Source: Nostoc punctiforme NIES-2108 (GTDB lineage Bacteria > Cyanobacteriota > Cyanobacteriia > Cyanobacteriales > Nostocaceae). Taken from it: DNA of 49,584 bases. Shown here in pieces: positions 16,741-25,379 of the stretch. Location of the stretch: the NCBI GenBank assembly GCA_003326195.1, contig LXQE01000107.1:162949-212532 (forward strand). The letters run 5' to 3'. Positions within the stretch are counted from its first letter, which is position 1. Each line of letters starts with the position of its first letter. The notes under the pieces were generated by a model. The model searched no databases. It saw only the letters and a program-made list of their open reading frames with translations, and was not told the origin of the DNA. Made by a program: the position numbers and the translations under genes.

Positions 16741-16832
16741 CTAGCTGAAAAATCAAAACTTAAAATTGAGGAAGTATAAACACTCCAAATTCTATTGTTA
16801 TGCTACCTCTATAGTGTCGAGTAAACAGAGTA

Positions 16833-18938
16833 ATGTTGAAGTTTTTTGCTGACCGTGGTGGTACATTCACAGATATTGTTGCTGTTACTAATAATCAAGC
16901 AATTATCGATGGAGTTTCAAAACATCCTGAACGTTTTTTAATTGTCCCTCTGCCTAATCAGCAATGGATTATAGTCTACAAACTACTTTCAGAAAATCCC
17001 GAACTATATCAAGATGCGGCTATCCAAGGTATTCGAGATATTATGGGTATTGCTAGAAACGAAGCCATTCCTAATGAAGCGATAGAAGTTGTAAAAATGG
17101 GGACAACAGTAGCAACAAATGCGCTGTTAGAAAGGAAAGGCGATCGCGTTGTTCTTTTCATCACCAAAGGGTTTAAAGATGCATTGCGAATTGGCTACCA
17201 AAACCGTCCTAACATCTTTGCCCGCCAGATAATCTTACCAACGATGCTTTATGAGCAGGTGATTGAGATAGATGAACGCTATGATGCTAAAGGAAATGAA
17301 TTAGTATCCATAAATATTGAACAAGTTAAAAGTGACTTGCAAGCAGTTTACCATACAGGAATTCGGAGTTGCGCTATTGTTTTTATGCACAGCGATCGCT
17401 ATCCTAAACACGAACAACAAATAGCCCAGCTTGCCCAAGAAATCGGCTTTACCCAAATATCCGTATCCCATCAAGTTAGTCCTTTAATGAAGTTGGTTAG
17501 CCGAGGAGATACAACAGTAGTCGATGCTTATTTAACTCCGATTCTGCACCGCTACGTTAACCAAGTAGCAAGTCAGTTACCCGGAGTCAAATTAATGTTT
17601 ATGAAATCTGATGGCGGTTTAGTCGCAGCCGAACAATTTCAAGGCAAAGATAGTATTTTAAGTGGCCCCGCTGGCGGTATTGTTGGCGCAATCCAAACTA
17701 GTAAAAGAGCAGGTTTTGAGCTAGTTATTACCTTTGACATGGGAGGAACAAGTACAGATGTTGCCCATTTTAAAGGAGAGTATGAACGACAACTAGATTC
17801 GGAAATTGCTGGGGCGCGGATGCGAGTTCCTGTATTAGCAATTAATACTATTGCTGCTGGTGGTGGTTCAGTTCTCTTTTTTGATGGTTCTAGTTATCGT
17901 GTCGGCCCCAAATCTGCTGGTTCAATTCCTGGGCCTGCTTGTTATCGACGCGGGGGGCCATTAGCGGTTACTGATGCCAATGTGATGTTAGGTAAAATTC
18001 ACCCACAATATTTTCCCTCAGTTTTTGGTATTGATGGCAATTTACCTTTAGATAAAGATATTGTTATTCAAAAATTTACCCAATTAACCCAAGACATTCA
18101 AGCCGCTACATTAAATGATTGTACTCCCGAACAAGTAGCCGCAGGATTTATTGCGATCGCAGTGGAAAATATGGCGAATGCAATTAAAAAAATCAGTCTA
18201 CAACGTGGTTATGATGTCAGCCAATATGTGCTTTGTTGTTTTGGTGGTGCAGGTGGACAAGTTGCTTGTTTAATTGCCGATACCTTGGGAATGAAAAAAA
18301 TATTTTTACATCCTTATGCTGGAGTCCTATCTGCTTATGGAATGGGATTAGCTGATGTACGAGCGATTAGAGAAGGAGGAGTTGAACAACCTTTAACTCA
18401 AGCATTAGTCCCTAAGTTACAGCAGCTAATGGAATATTTAGAAACTCAAGCTAGCAATGAAATAGATGAGGCATTGAGTCAAGTAGAGGTAATCCGAAAA
18501 GCTAACTTAAAATACGAGGGTACTAACTCTATCTTGACTGTTAATTTTGCCGATGATGTGGTAGTGATGCGACAAGAATTTGAGAGTGAACATAAATCTC
18601 GCTATGGTTTCATTCAATTAGAGAAAACCTTAATTGTCGAATCTTCTTCAGTGGAAGTAATTCATAAAATGGATACTCCTGAAGAACCTTTAGTTATTCG
18701 TACCCGCCCTTTAGATGAAGTGCCCATATCTGTTGAAACAGTCAAGATGTTTACTGCTGAGAGATGGCACGATACTCCTATTTATAGACGAGAAGATTTA
18801 CAGCCAGAAGATATTCTTAATGGCCCTGCGATCGTTGTGGAAAAAATTAGCGCAATTGTAGTTGAGCCTAACTGGCAAGCGAGATTAAGTGCACAAAATC
18901 ATCTTATTTTACAGCATCTATCAACAGGCTATAGATAA
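16833..18938 (+). CDS. hyuA: Hydantoinase/oxoprolinase A subunit
   Basis: 701 residues, full length for the HyuA family. The N-terminal ATPase-fold signature DRGGTFTD is at residues 7-14 and the second phosphate-binding signature DMGGTSTD starts at 302. IPGPACYRRGGP follows in the central domain. With subunit B, these enzymes couple ATP hydrolysis to opening of hydantoins or 5-oxoproline; related proteins act on acetophenone or acetone. The B subunit gene lies about 1 kb downstream on the same strand but is separated by an opposing SDR gene. That differs from the usual adjacent A-B order. Cytoplasmic. Exact substrate unknown; 5-oxoproline is plausible. Confidence 0.9.
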   Translation: MLKFFADRGGTFTDIVAVTNNQAIIDGVSKHPERFLIVPLPNQQWIIVYKLLSENPELYQDAAIQGIRDIMGIARNEAIPNEAIEVVKMGTTVATNALLERKGDRVVLFITKGFKDALRIGYQNRPNIFARQIILPTMLYEQVIEIDERYDAKGNELVSINIEQVKSDLQAVYHTGIRSCAIVFMHSDRYPKHEQQIAQLAQEIGFTQISVSHQVSPLMKLVSRGDTTVVDAYLTPILHRYVNQVASQLPGVKLMFMKSDGGLVAAEQFQGKDSILSGPAGGIVGAIQTSKRAGFELVITFDMGGTSTDVAHFKGEYERQLDSEIAGARMRVPVLAINTIAAGGGSVLFFDGSSYRVGPKSAGSIPGPACYRRGGPLAVTDANVMLGKIHPQYFPSVFGIDGNLPLDKDIVIQKFTQLTQDIQAATLNDCTPEQVAAGFIAIAVENMANAIKKISLQRGYDVSQYVLCCFGGAGGQVACLIADTLGMKKIFLHPYAGVLSAYGMGLADVRAIREGGVEQPLTQALVPKLQQLMEYLETQASNEIDEALSQVEVIRKANLKYEGTNSILTVNFADDVVVMRQEFESEHKSRYGFIQLEKTLIVESSSVEVIHKMDTPEEPLVIRTRPLDEVPISVETVKMFTAERWHDTPIYRREDLQPEDILNGPAIVVEKISAIVVEPNWQARLSAQNHLILQHLSTGYR

Positions 18939-18985
18939 AATTTGTGTAACAGTGTTAACGCTAAAAATTAGAATTGACATAGAAA

Positions 18986-19753
18986 TTAAAAATGGGCGAG
19001 GTATCCACCATCAACCGCTAAAATCTGACCAGTGATATAGGATGCCGCTGGAGAAGCAAAGAAAACGACAGCACCAGCAATTTCTTTTGGATCTCCCCAA
19101 CGACCAAGGGAGGTTCGTTTTTCCAACCAAACGGCGATTTCTTTATCGGCAACCACATCTGCATTGCTCTCAGTCGCGAAAAAACCCGGAGCAACACCAT
19201 TGACAGTTATTCCAAACATTCCCAGTTCAGCAGCAAGAGCGCGAGTTAGTGCTTCGAGTCCACCTTTAGCAGCAGTATACACAGCATCGCCTGCACCTGC
19301 GATCGGGCCAGCGATTGACGTTATGTTGATGATTTTTCCTTCGCCATTCTTAATCATCAGCTGTGCTGCTTCCTGGCACAGATTGAAGCAAGCAATAAGA
19401 TTAGTGTCGATTAACCGACGCGCCGCATTCATTTCAAATTCCAAAAAACTGCGGCGCTCGCGCATACCAACATTATTTATGAGGATATCCAGATTCCCGT
19501 ATTTTTCTCGAATTTCGCTGAACGCTTTTTTAACGGCTGCTTCATCTGTAATATCTAATTGCAATGGCAAAGCTGATCCGCCAACTGCGGTTACATATGC
19601 AACTGCGCGATTTAGCTTTTCATGGTTCCGTCCATTGATAAGAACAAAAGCGCCAGCACTCGCAAGTGCTTTGGTGATTTCTAATCCTAATCCTTGCCCT
19701 CCTCCAGTAACTAGGGCAATTTTCCCATCCAATGAAAATTCAGGTGGTGTCAC
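18986..19753 (-). CDS. Short-chain dehydrogenase/reductase
   Basis: 255 residues, a classical SDR. It has the cofactor motif TGGGQGLG (16-23), NNVG (93-96), Asn118, Ser146 and the Y159-x3-K163 catalytic pair. The C-terminal PGFFATE and late ITGQILAVDGGYL segments are typical of the gluconate 5-dehydrogenase/FabG-like group. The second strand ends in NGRN, favouring NADP(H) over NAD(H) by inference. The gene lies on the opposite strand between the hydantoinase A and B genes and converges with A over 47 bases. Substrate unknown; it may be unrelated to the hydantoinase. Confidence 0.9.
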   Translation of the reverse strand: MTPPEFSLDGKIALVTGGGQGLGLEITKALASAGAFVLINGRNHEKLNRAVAYVTAVGGSALPLQLDITDEAAVKKAFSEIREKYGNLDILINNVGMRERRSFLEFEMNAARRLIDTNLIACFNLCQEAAQLMIKNGEGKIINITSIAGPIAGAGDAVYTAAKGGLEALTRALAAELGMFGITVNGVAPGFFATESNADVVADKEIAVWLEKRTSLGRWGDPKEIAGAVVFFASPAASYITGQILAVDGGYLAHF

Positions 19754-19970
19754 AGCATTTTCTTTCTGAGTTTATGCTTTAACAATTTATCACTTTCAAT
19801 ACAGGAGTTGCCTGAAAAAAGATTATATTCTCATCACTATGATCAGCATATTTACAAAAATATACGCTAGAGATAATAATTTTTAAACTGGTGTAAAATA
19901 AAATATAAAATTTACAAATATTTACCATTTAAATTTTTCGTATTTATCAAATTCAAAAAGATTAATCAAA

Positions 19971-21557
19971 ATGCACACAACATCTAAACCTGATCCCATC
20001 CGCTTAGAAATATTTAAAAATCTCTATCAATTTATCGCCGAACAAATGGGAATTGTGTTGCAAAACACAGCTACATCAGTGAACATCAAAGAAAGGCTAG
20101 ATTTCTCCTGCGCTATTTTTGACTCATCAGGATTATTAGTAGCAAATGCCCCCCATATTCCCGTACATTTAGGCTCAATGAGTGAAAGTGTTCGCAGCTT
20201 AATTAACGATAAAGGTGACACGCTAAAACCAGGAAATGTCTATCTATCTAATAACCCTTATAACGGCGGCACACACCTTCCTGATGTAACTGCAATTACC
20301 CCTGTATTTTTAGAAAGTAGTGAAAATAATCCATCCCCAATGCCCAATGTCCAATGCCCCATGCCCATCTTTTTCGTTGCTTCTCGCGGACACCAGGCAG
20401 ATATTGGTGGAATTACTCCCGGTTCAATGCCTCCCCACAGCACCACAGTAGAAGAAGAAGGAATTCTTTTTGATAATTTTCTCTTGGTTGAAGAGGGAAA
20501 TTTTCAAGAAACCTTAGTCAGACAGCACCTCTCAAATCATACTTATCCTGCTCGTAAACCTGACCAAAATCTAGCCGATTTCAAAGCCCAAATTGCCGCA
20601 AATGAACGGGGAGTGCAAGAACTTTGTAAAATGGTTTTACAATACGGAATTGATACTGTTCAAGCTTATATGACATTAGTGCAAGCTAATGCTGAGGAGT
20701 CTGTGAGACGTGCGATCGCAGTTCTCAAGGATGGCTCATTTACTTATCAAATGGATAATGACGCACAAATTCAAGTTAAAGTAACGATTCACTCAGAAAA
20801 CCGTAGTGCTACCATCGATTTTACTGGGACTTCTCTACAACTAAATAGTAATTTTAATGCTCCCAAAGCCGTAACTCAAGCAGCAGTTTTATATGTCTTC
20901 CGTACTTTAGTTGATGATAATATTCCTCTCAATGCTGGGTGTCTTAATCCTTTAGAAATTATTATCCCGGTTGGCTGTATGCTCAACCCAACCTATCCAG
21001 CCGCAGTAGTCGCAGGTAATGTAGAAACTTCTCAAACTATTGTCGATGCTTTATATGGTGCTTTGGGTGTTATGGCTGCTTCTCAAGGAACGATGAATAA
21101 TTTTACTTTTGGTAATGAGCAATATCAATATTATGAAACTATCTGCGGCGGTTCGGGTGCAGGAATTGATTTTGATGGTACTGATGGTGTTCATTCTCAC
21201 ATGACTAACTCTCGTTTGACCGATCCAGAAGTTTTAGAAACCCGTTATCCTGTACTTTTAGAAAGCTTTAGTCTTCGTCCCGATAGCGGTGGCAAAGGAA
21301 AATATTCGGGTGGTAATGGAGTTGTCCGCCGCATTCGGTTTCTTGAACCGATGACAGCTAATATTCTCTCTGGTCATCGGGTTGTTCCTCCCTTTGGATT
21401 AAATGATGGGGAGGCAGGAAAAGTAGGACGAAACTGGATACAACGTCAGAATGGAATTGAAGAGAATTTAGACAGCACAGCAACAGTAGAAATGAAAACT
21501 GGGGATGTTTTTGTAATAGAAACTCCTGGCGGCGGTGGCTTTGGTAAATTCTCTTAA
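19971..21557 (+). CDS. hyuB: Hydantoinase/oxoprolinase B subunit
   Basis: 528 residues. Family landmarks are present: the N-terminal KERLDFSCAIFD, HIPVHLGSM, the NNPYNGGTHLPD segment, ASRGHQADIGG, and late GYxG-like blocks including RPDSGGKGKYSGGNG and ETPGGGGFG. It partners with the A subunit to hydrolyse a cyclic amide in an ATP-dependent way. An unusual insert (SSENNPSPMPNVQCPMPI) between PVF and FFVASRG is encoded by a 7-base repeat array at 20335-20369. The gene ends four bases from the converging alpha/beta-hydrolase gene. The promoter must lie in the 217-base spacer shared with the SDR gene. Confidence 0.9.
   Translation: MHTTSKPDPIRLEIFKNLYQFIAEQMGIVLQNTATSVNIKERLDFSCAIFDSSGLLVANAPHIPVHLGSMSESVRSLINDKGDTLKPGNVYLSNNPYNGGTHLPDVTAITPVFLESSENNPSPMPNVQCPMPIFFVASRGHQADIGGITPGSMPPHSTTVEEEGILFDNFLLVEEGNFQETLVRQHLSNHTYPARKPDQNLADFKAQIAANERGVQELCKMVLQYGIDTVQAYMTLVQANAEESVRRAIAVLKDGSFTYQMDNDAQIQVKVTIHSENRSATIDFTGTSLQLNSNFNAPKAVTQAAVLYVFRTLVDDNIPLNAGCLNPLEIIIPVGCMLNPTYPAAVVAGNVETSQTIVDALYGALGVMAASQGTMNNFTFGNEQYQYYETICGGSGAGIDFDGTDGVHSHMTNSRLTDPEVLETRYPVLLESFSLRPDSGGKGKYSGGNGVVRRIRFLEPMTANILSGHRVVPPFGLNDGEAGKVGRNWIQRQNGIEENLDSTATVEMKTGDVFVIETPGGGGFGKFS
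20335..20369. repeat. Heptamer repeat inside the hydantoinase B reading frame
   Basis: Five 7-base units in tandem (CCCCAAT, GCCCAAT, GTCCAAT, GCCCCAT, GCCCATC). It is the CCCCATGCCCAATG type of repeat common in Nostoc spacers. Five units are 35 bases, so the reading frame must have been kept by flanking bases; it adds a Pro/Met-rich loop to the protein. Confidence 0.8.
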
Positions 21558-21560
21558 GAA

Positions 21561-22376
21561 TCAAAAATTGCTATAAGCTGGCTTAAACTTCCCCAGAAAA
21601 TTGAGCATAGCTGCAACCACAGCATCTGGCGACTCAATCAAGAAGCCGTGACCACCACGTTCGATGACTACAAGTTCAGCATTGGGAATACCTTGAGCAA
21701 GTTGTTGGGAAAACTTTAGCGGAGTGAGAATATCTTGTTTACCAACCATAACTAAGGTAGGACAATGAATTTGTTGGAGGCGGTCTATTGTGTCACTACT
21801 AAGGATGGCTTGGCTGTGATGATAAAGTGAATGAGTTGCAGGCGGGAAAGGATATCTGATAGCAAATTCAATCAGACCTTCAATCATGTCAGGAATTGAG
21901 TAGAACGCATCTGTAAATATCCAGGGCAATATGACTTTTTCATAAAGTTTTAGGTCTACATTACTAGGAAGTTCGCCCCAAGTCTCAATGATGCTGTTGA
22001 ATAATGCATCACCTTTTGCTAAAGATGAGAGTAGGATTAGACTTTTTACCTTTTCAGGGTGTGCTAACACTAACTCTTGGGCTATCTGACTACCCATTGA
22101 ATGACCTGCTAGATGCACCCGATCGATGCCGATGCGATCGAGCAGTGCTGCAACGTCACTAGCCATCTGCTTCAAACTATAGGGGTTTTCGGGAGCAGAA
22201 CTTCTCCCCATACCTCGGTTATCCAAGCGAATGACTTGATACTGCGAAACCAGCGATGGCATAATTAGCGACCAATAAGCATGATCGCAAAGAAAGCCAG
22301 CTATTAATAGCAAAGGCTCACCCGTTCCCTTAATGTCGTAGAACAAATCAATCCCGTTAATCTGAACCTTGGGCAT
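21561..22376 (-). CDS. Alpha/beta-fold hydrolase
   Basis: 271 residues. An oxyanion-hole-like LLLIAGF precedes the core. The nucleophile elbow GHSMGSQ has Ser93. The acid is in VGKQDILTP near 217 and His in ERGGHGF near 246, giving a complete triad. The overall form resembles 3-oxoadipate enol-lactonase-type and other small esterases. No signal peptide. The AhpD-like gene lies 55 bases upstream on the same strand, so the two may be co-transcribed, a combination recalling protocatechuate-type modules. The rest of such a pathway is not here, so the substrate is open. Confidence 0.88.
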   Translation of the reverse strand: MPKVQINGIDLFYDIKGTGEPLLLIAGFLCDHAYWSLIMPSLVSQYQVIRLDNRGMGRSSAPENPYSLKQMASDVAALLDRIGIDRVHLAGHSMGSQIAQELVLAHPEKVKSLILLSSLAKGDALFNSIIETWGELPSNVDLKLYEKVILPWIFTDAFYSIPDMIEGLIEFAIRYPFPPATHSLYHHSQAILSSDTIDRLQQIHCPTLVMVGKQDILTPLKFSQQLAQGIPNAELVVIERGGHGFLIESPDAVVAAMLNFLGKFKPAYSNF

Positions 22377-22431
22377 AGTAAATAATTCTGCTAAACCTGA
22401 TTTTTAAGCAGGGATAGACAAGGCTAAACTC

Positions 22432-22824
22432 CTACGTCTTGAATTTCTCGTCCACCGGAATTTGATAGCCATTGGCGAGGCGATTAGTCATATTGGCAGT
22501 AGCTGCGATCGCCATTAGCTCCCCGAACATAGTATCATTCATACCCTTGGCACGTGCTGCCGCTGTGTGCGAAGCGATGCAGTACTCACAGCCATTCGTT
22601 GCACTCACGGCGATATAAATCAGTTCGCGCATGAGTGGATCAATTTCACCAGGGCTAACCATCACTTCCTTTAACGTTTGCCACGTTCTTTGCAGGGTGG
22701 GAGGATGGTTGGCTATGGCTTTCCAGAAATTATTAATGTAGTCATTCTGACGTGTAACGCGGATGTCGTCATACACTGCACGTACTTCGTCGCTGGCTTC
22801 TTCGTATTCAATCAGCTTAGTCAT
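22432..22824 (-). CDS. Carboxymuconolactone decarboxylase / AhpD-like protein
   Basis: 130 residues. The AhpD-type active site NGCEYCIASH has C79, C82 and His86, with the family's helical pattern around it. CxxC-containing members reduce peroxides or act as thiol oxidoreductases, while true decarboxylases lack the pair. The redox role is therefore favoured. ATG at 22822-22824 gives the usual family length. It lies upstream of the alpha/beta-hydrolase gene on the same strand with a 55-base gap. Confidence 0.88.
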   Translation of the reverse strand: MTKLIEYEEASDEVRAVYDDIRVTRQNDYINNFWKAIANHPPTLQRTWQTLKEVMVSPGEIDPLMRELIYIAVSATNGCEYCIASHTAAARAKGMNDTMFGELMAIAATANMTNRLANGYQIPVDEKFKT

Positions 22825-22969
22825 ATTTTAATTCCATATAGTTTCCCCAGCGAGTGGGAACCCCTAGATTGTAATACTGAGTTGCAATTAAAGATAGTAA
22901 CTTGAGTCTTTGAGGCTGAAACTTTTAGCCAATGTCCGGTTACTGAAACGACAGATTGACAGCGCGCTA

Positions 22970-23626
22970 CTAAAGCACTTTCTCAATCCAAGCAACACGA
23001 GTGAGTATCCAACCATCTACTTCTTGAGCGATAACACTCCCCTCTACTGTAAATCCAAGCTGTCGTAAATACGTTTCAATGTCCAGAGGAATTATTCCTC
23101 GGCTGCGACTACTGTAGCTGCTGACAATTAATCGTCCTGCTGGTGCAACCAGTTGTTCAAGCAGTCGCCTCAAGTACTCCAGGTGTAAGTTTTCGGGGAC
23201 ATATTCCAGTAATGTGTGTACAAAGTCATACTGCATCGGTGTTTGCAAAGTAAATGCATTCGCAACGACTAAGTTAGTTGCAAACGCAGGTAATCTCTTA
23301 CGTGCTAGTTCAACAAGCTGGAGCGAAATATCTACACCATACGGAGTTAGATAAAACCCTTGTTCACCTGCCCATTGCATCAAACACTCCAACAATAGCC
23401 CATTAGCACAGCCCAAATCGAGAAAAGTACCACTTTTATTGACTGCCTTTAGAATCAGCTTTCGCGCAAATTGCCAGCGTTCAGGTGTACTTCCCCAACC
23501 CGATTGTTGATAAGAATTTTTTGAAGATAGATAGGCAACTTCAATCTCGTCTTGTTGAGCATCAAACCAAGTTTGTAGTTGAGAGCTATTGGAAGCTTGT
23601 TCACTTTGATAGTCATTACTCTGCAT
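22970..23626 (-). CDS. Class I SAM-dependent methyltransferase
   Basis: 218 residues. Motif I is FLDLGCANG (68-76), with an acidic residue in the following strand (YGVDIS). A motif IV-like YDFVHTLLEYVP and a post-motif LVAPAGRLIVSSYS loop match the methyltransferase fold. The N-terminal 45 residues are polar and Gln/Ser-rich. Substrate is unknown. It heads a minus-strand series ahead of the AhpD-like and hydrolase genes with a 145-base gap, and is divergent from the ferredoxin-like gene across 93 bases. Confidence 0.85.
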   Translation of the reverse strand: MQSNDYQSEQASNSSQLQTWFDAQQDEIEVAYLSSKNSYQQSGWGSTPERWQFARKLILKAVNKSGTFLDLGCANGLLLECLMQWAGEQGFYLTPYGVDISLQLVELARKRLPAFATNLVVANAFTLQTPMQYDFVHTLLEYVPENLHLEYLRRLLEQLVAPAGRLIVSSYSSRSRGIIPLDIETYLRQLGFTVEGSVIAQEVDGWILTRVAWIEKVL

Positions 23627-23719
23627 ATACGGGCATGAATCAGTTAGTTATCTACTTGAACAGACTAAACAGGAAATTTACATTATTCTTCTCAGAGACA
23701 GAAATAGATAGGATCGTCC

Positions 23720-24136
23720 ATGAAAAAACTGATCCAGCGTATTAAGAGATTGCTCAAACGTATCCTCAAGAGGTCGGCATCCAATTCTCAGCAACCATCG
23801 CCCCTTATAAATTCTCGATTAGAAACTTCTATTCCAACCGTTTCTCCCCGATGGGAATCTGGTTTAGTGCTTGTGTGTTCACAATGTGCAAACGAGCAAT
23901 CAGGCTCAACCGCTTCTGAAGATTTAGAGAATTGGTTGAAATCGCGTTTAAAATTTGAGGGATTATGGGGTGATTTTCGGGTGGTTAGCACCAGTTGTTT
24001 AGGGGTTTGTCCCCGAATGGGCATTACTGTTGTTCTTGTCAGTAATGGAAGTTACGGAAATAGTCCATGTTTAATTGTAAATCCTCGAAGCGATCGCGAA
24101 CTTCTCTATTTATATATCAAGCAGAATAAAGACTGA
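23720..24136 (+). CDS. Thioredoxin-like (2Fe-2S) ferredoxin domain protein
   Basis: 138 residues. A strongly basic N-terminus of about 20 residues precedes a linker and a C-terminal domain. That domain has C53 and C56 (LVCSQCANE), then C93 and C97 (STSCLGVCPRMG), the four-cysteine pattern of thioredoxin-like [2Fe-2S] ferredoxins. It ends with a strand-helix unit carrying a further Cys (SPCLIVNP). AGGA lies about 6 bases before the ATG. Probable electron carrier or iron-sulphur sensor. It shares the late C-x3-C arrangement with the DUF1636 protein in this window. The gene ends at a strong bidirectional hairpin. Confidence 0.85.
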   Translation: MKKLIQRIKRLLKRILKRSASNSQQPSPLINSRLETSIPTVSPRWESGLVLVCSQCANEQSGSTASEDLENWLKSRLKFEGLWGDFRVVSTSCLGVCPRMGITVVLVSNGSYGNSPCLIVNPRSDRELLYLYIKQNKD

Positions 24137-24183
24137 CTGCAAAGGCTGTTTATCTTGCACTATATTTTGCTCAAGTGGCAAAT

Positions 24184-24220
24184 AAAAAAGGGGATGAATA
24201 TTTGAATTCACCCCTTTTTT
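24184..24220. terminator. Bidirectional intrinsic terminator
   Basis: Arms AAAAAAGGGG (24184-24193) and CCCCTTTTTT (24211-24220) pair perfectly, and inner TGAAT and ATTCA extend the stem. Each strand therefore shows a GC stem followed by a U run. It stands between the converging ferredoxin-like (+) and NTF2-like (-) genes. Confidence 0.85.
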
Positions 24221-24284
24221 CAGGTCATAAGGGAGGTAAAGAATACTTATCCAACCCGTATTCGTGTTATTCCAATCTAAAGAA

Positions 24285-24947
24285 TTATTCTTTTATACGA
24301 GGTATATTTGGTCTTACAAAGGTAGCTGAGGAATTAGCACTTCGGGCATTAGTGCTTGAAGAAGCAGTAGTTGGCGAACTGAGATTCAAGAAATCAATGA
24401 GTTTAAGGGTACGATTACGAATTTTCCAGATCCCATTTGTTTTGACGACTTTATCTTCATAAGTGCCATTGGCGACATCAATGCTAGTTTCTGAACGTTT
24501 GTGAGTAGCATGGAGATAAGAGGTCATCGTTGCTTTATTATTCTCAACTGAAATGTTTATTGTACCCATCAAGTGTTGAGTAGCTGTATAACCATTTCCT
24601 TGGAATACTGAATAGACAAAATCTGCCCAAGAATCTGTCCCATAATTTGTTTGAGTTGCCCCATCAGGAAAAATCGCAGTGAGGACTGAATCTTGAGTAA
24701 AGCAATCTCGATAAATATTCTTTCCTTCTTGGAGATTTCCTCTACCAATGGCGTCAGTTCCCAGAGCGTAACAGGATGTTAATTTTTGAATTTCTAGTTC
24801 TGCGTTAGGTTGAGTTGCACTTGCTACCTCAAACTTACCTCCAACAAACAGCACAAGAGTGACTGCAAGCACAATTAAAGTTATACGATTTAACAGAAAC
24901 GAAATAGCCTTTGAAACTATTCCCCCATTTTCTCTTCTTTTATCCAC
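24285..24947 (-). CDS. Exported NTF2/SnoaL-like protein
   Basis: 220 residues. A hydrophobic helix at about 20-41 (ITLIVLAVTLVLFVGG) followed by ASAT-type cleavage residues indicates export or membrane anchoring. Residues about 45-185 have the cone-shaped NTF2/SnoaL pattern: IQKLTSCYALGTDAI, CFTQDSVLTAIFP, NGYTATQHLMGTINI and the late NGIWKIRNRTL strand. The family includes ketosteroid isomerase-like enzymes and simple binding proteins. The C-terminal 30 residues are a low-complexity Ser/Thr/Asn tail. Role unknown. Confidence 0.8.
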   Translation of the reverse strand: MDKRRENGGIVSKAISFLLNRITLIVLAVTLVLFVGGKFEVASATQPNAELEIQKLTSCYALGTDAIGRGNLQEGKNIYRDCFTQDSVLTAIFPDGATQTNYGTDSWADFVYSVFQGNGYTATQHLMGTINISVENNKATMTSYLHATHKRSETSIDVANGTYEDKVVKTNGIWKIRNRTLKLIDFLNLSSPTTASSSTNARSANSSATFVRPNIPRIKE

Positions 24948-25379
24948 AAGATGACTCCCTTAATTATTTACGATTTTCGCATCTTGTACTTTACTACAAA
25001 CTAAAGTTTTAGCTAATAATTTTAGGTCATAAAAACTAGCTAATATGCTTGTAGATTTTACTAGTAATTACGTTTTATATCTGCTAGAAAATCTCTTTTC
25101 TAGTAAATGATAAAGCTAGTACATACAAGATTTGATGTATACAATTAGTTATAACAGTTAATTAACAATTTACAAGTGTTAATTGTGACTAAGTTTATGT
25201 TGATTTTATTAAGTAATCAAGTCACTACTTACATAGTTTTATTAACAGGGAAATGAATTTTCGTTTCCCAATTTTTAGAAATCAAATAGAATTACTATAG
25301 CAATACTGTAATATTCGTGATAAACTCCTCAACTTATTTGAGAAGTAGGTAATCTGCCGCTAAAACTATCAAAAATTCC
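24948..25379. other. AT-rich spacer without a recognised gene
   Basis: The 432 bases between the NTF2-like gene start and the HstK stop (both minus strand) are very AT-rich. Imperfect GTTAATT/AATTAAC-type dyads occur near 25140-25190. It should hold the promoter of the NTF2-like gene. I see no ORF with a ribosome-binding site. Confidence 0.4.

Noticed and set aside
19164..19769. 201-codon plus-strand frame
   Set aside because: Entirely antisense to the SDR gene, whose cofactor and catalytic motifs are intact.
24175..24462. 95-codon plus-strand frame
   Set aside because: Contains the bidirectional terminator and overlaps the 3' end of the exported NTF2-like gene.
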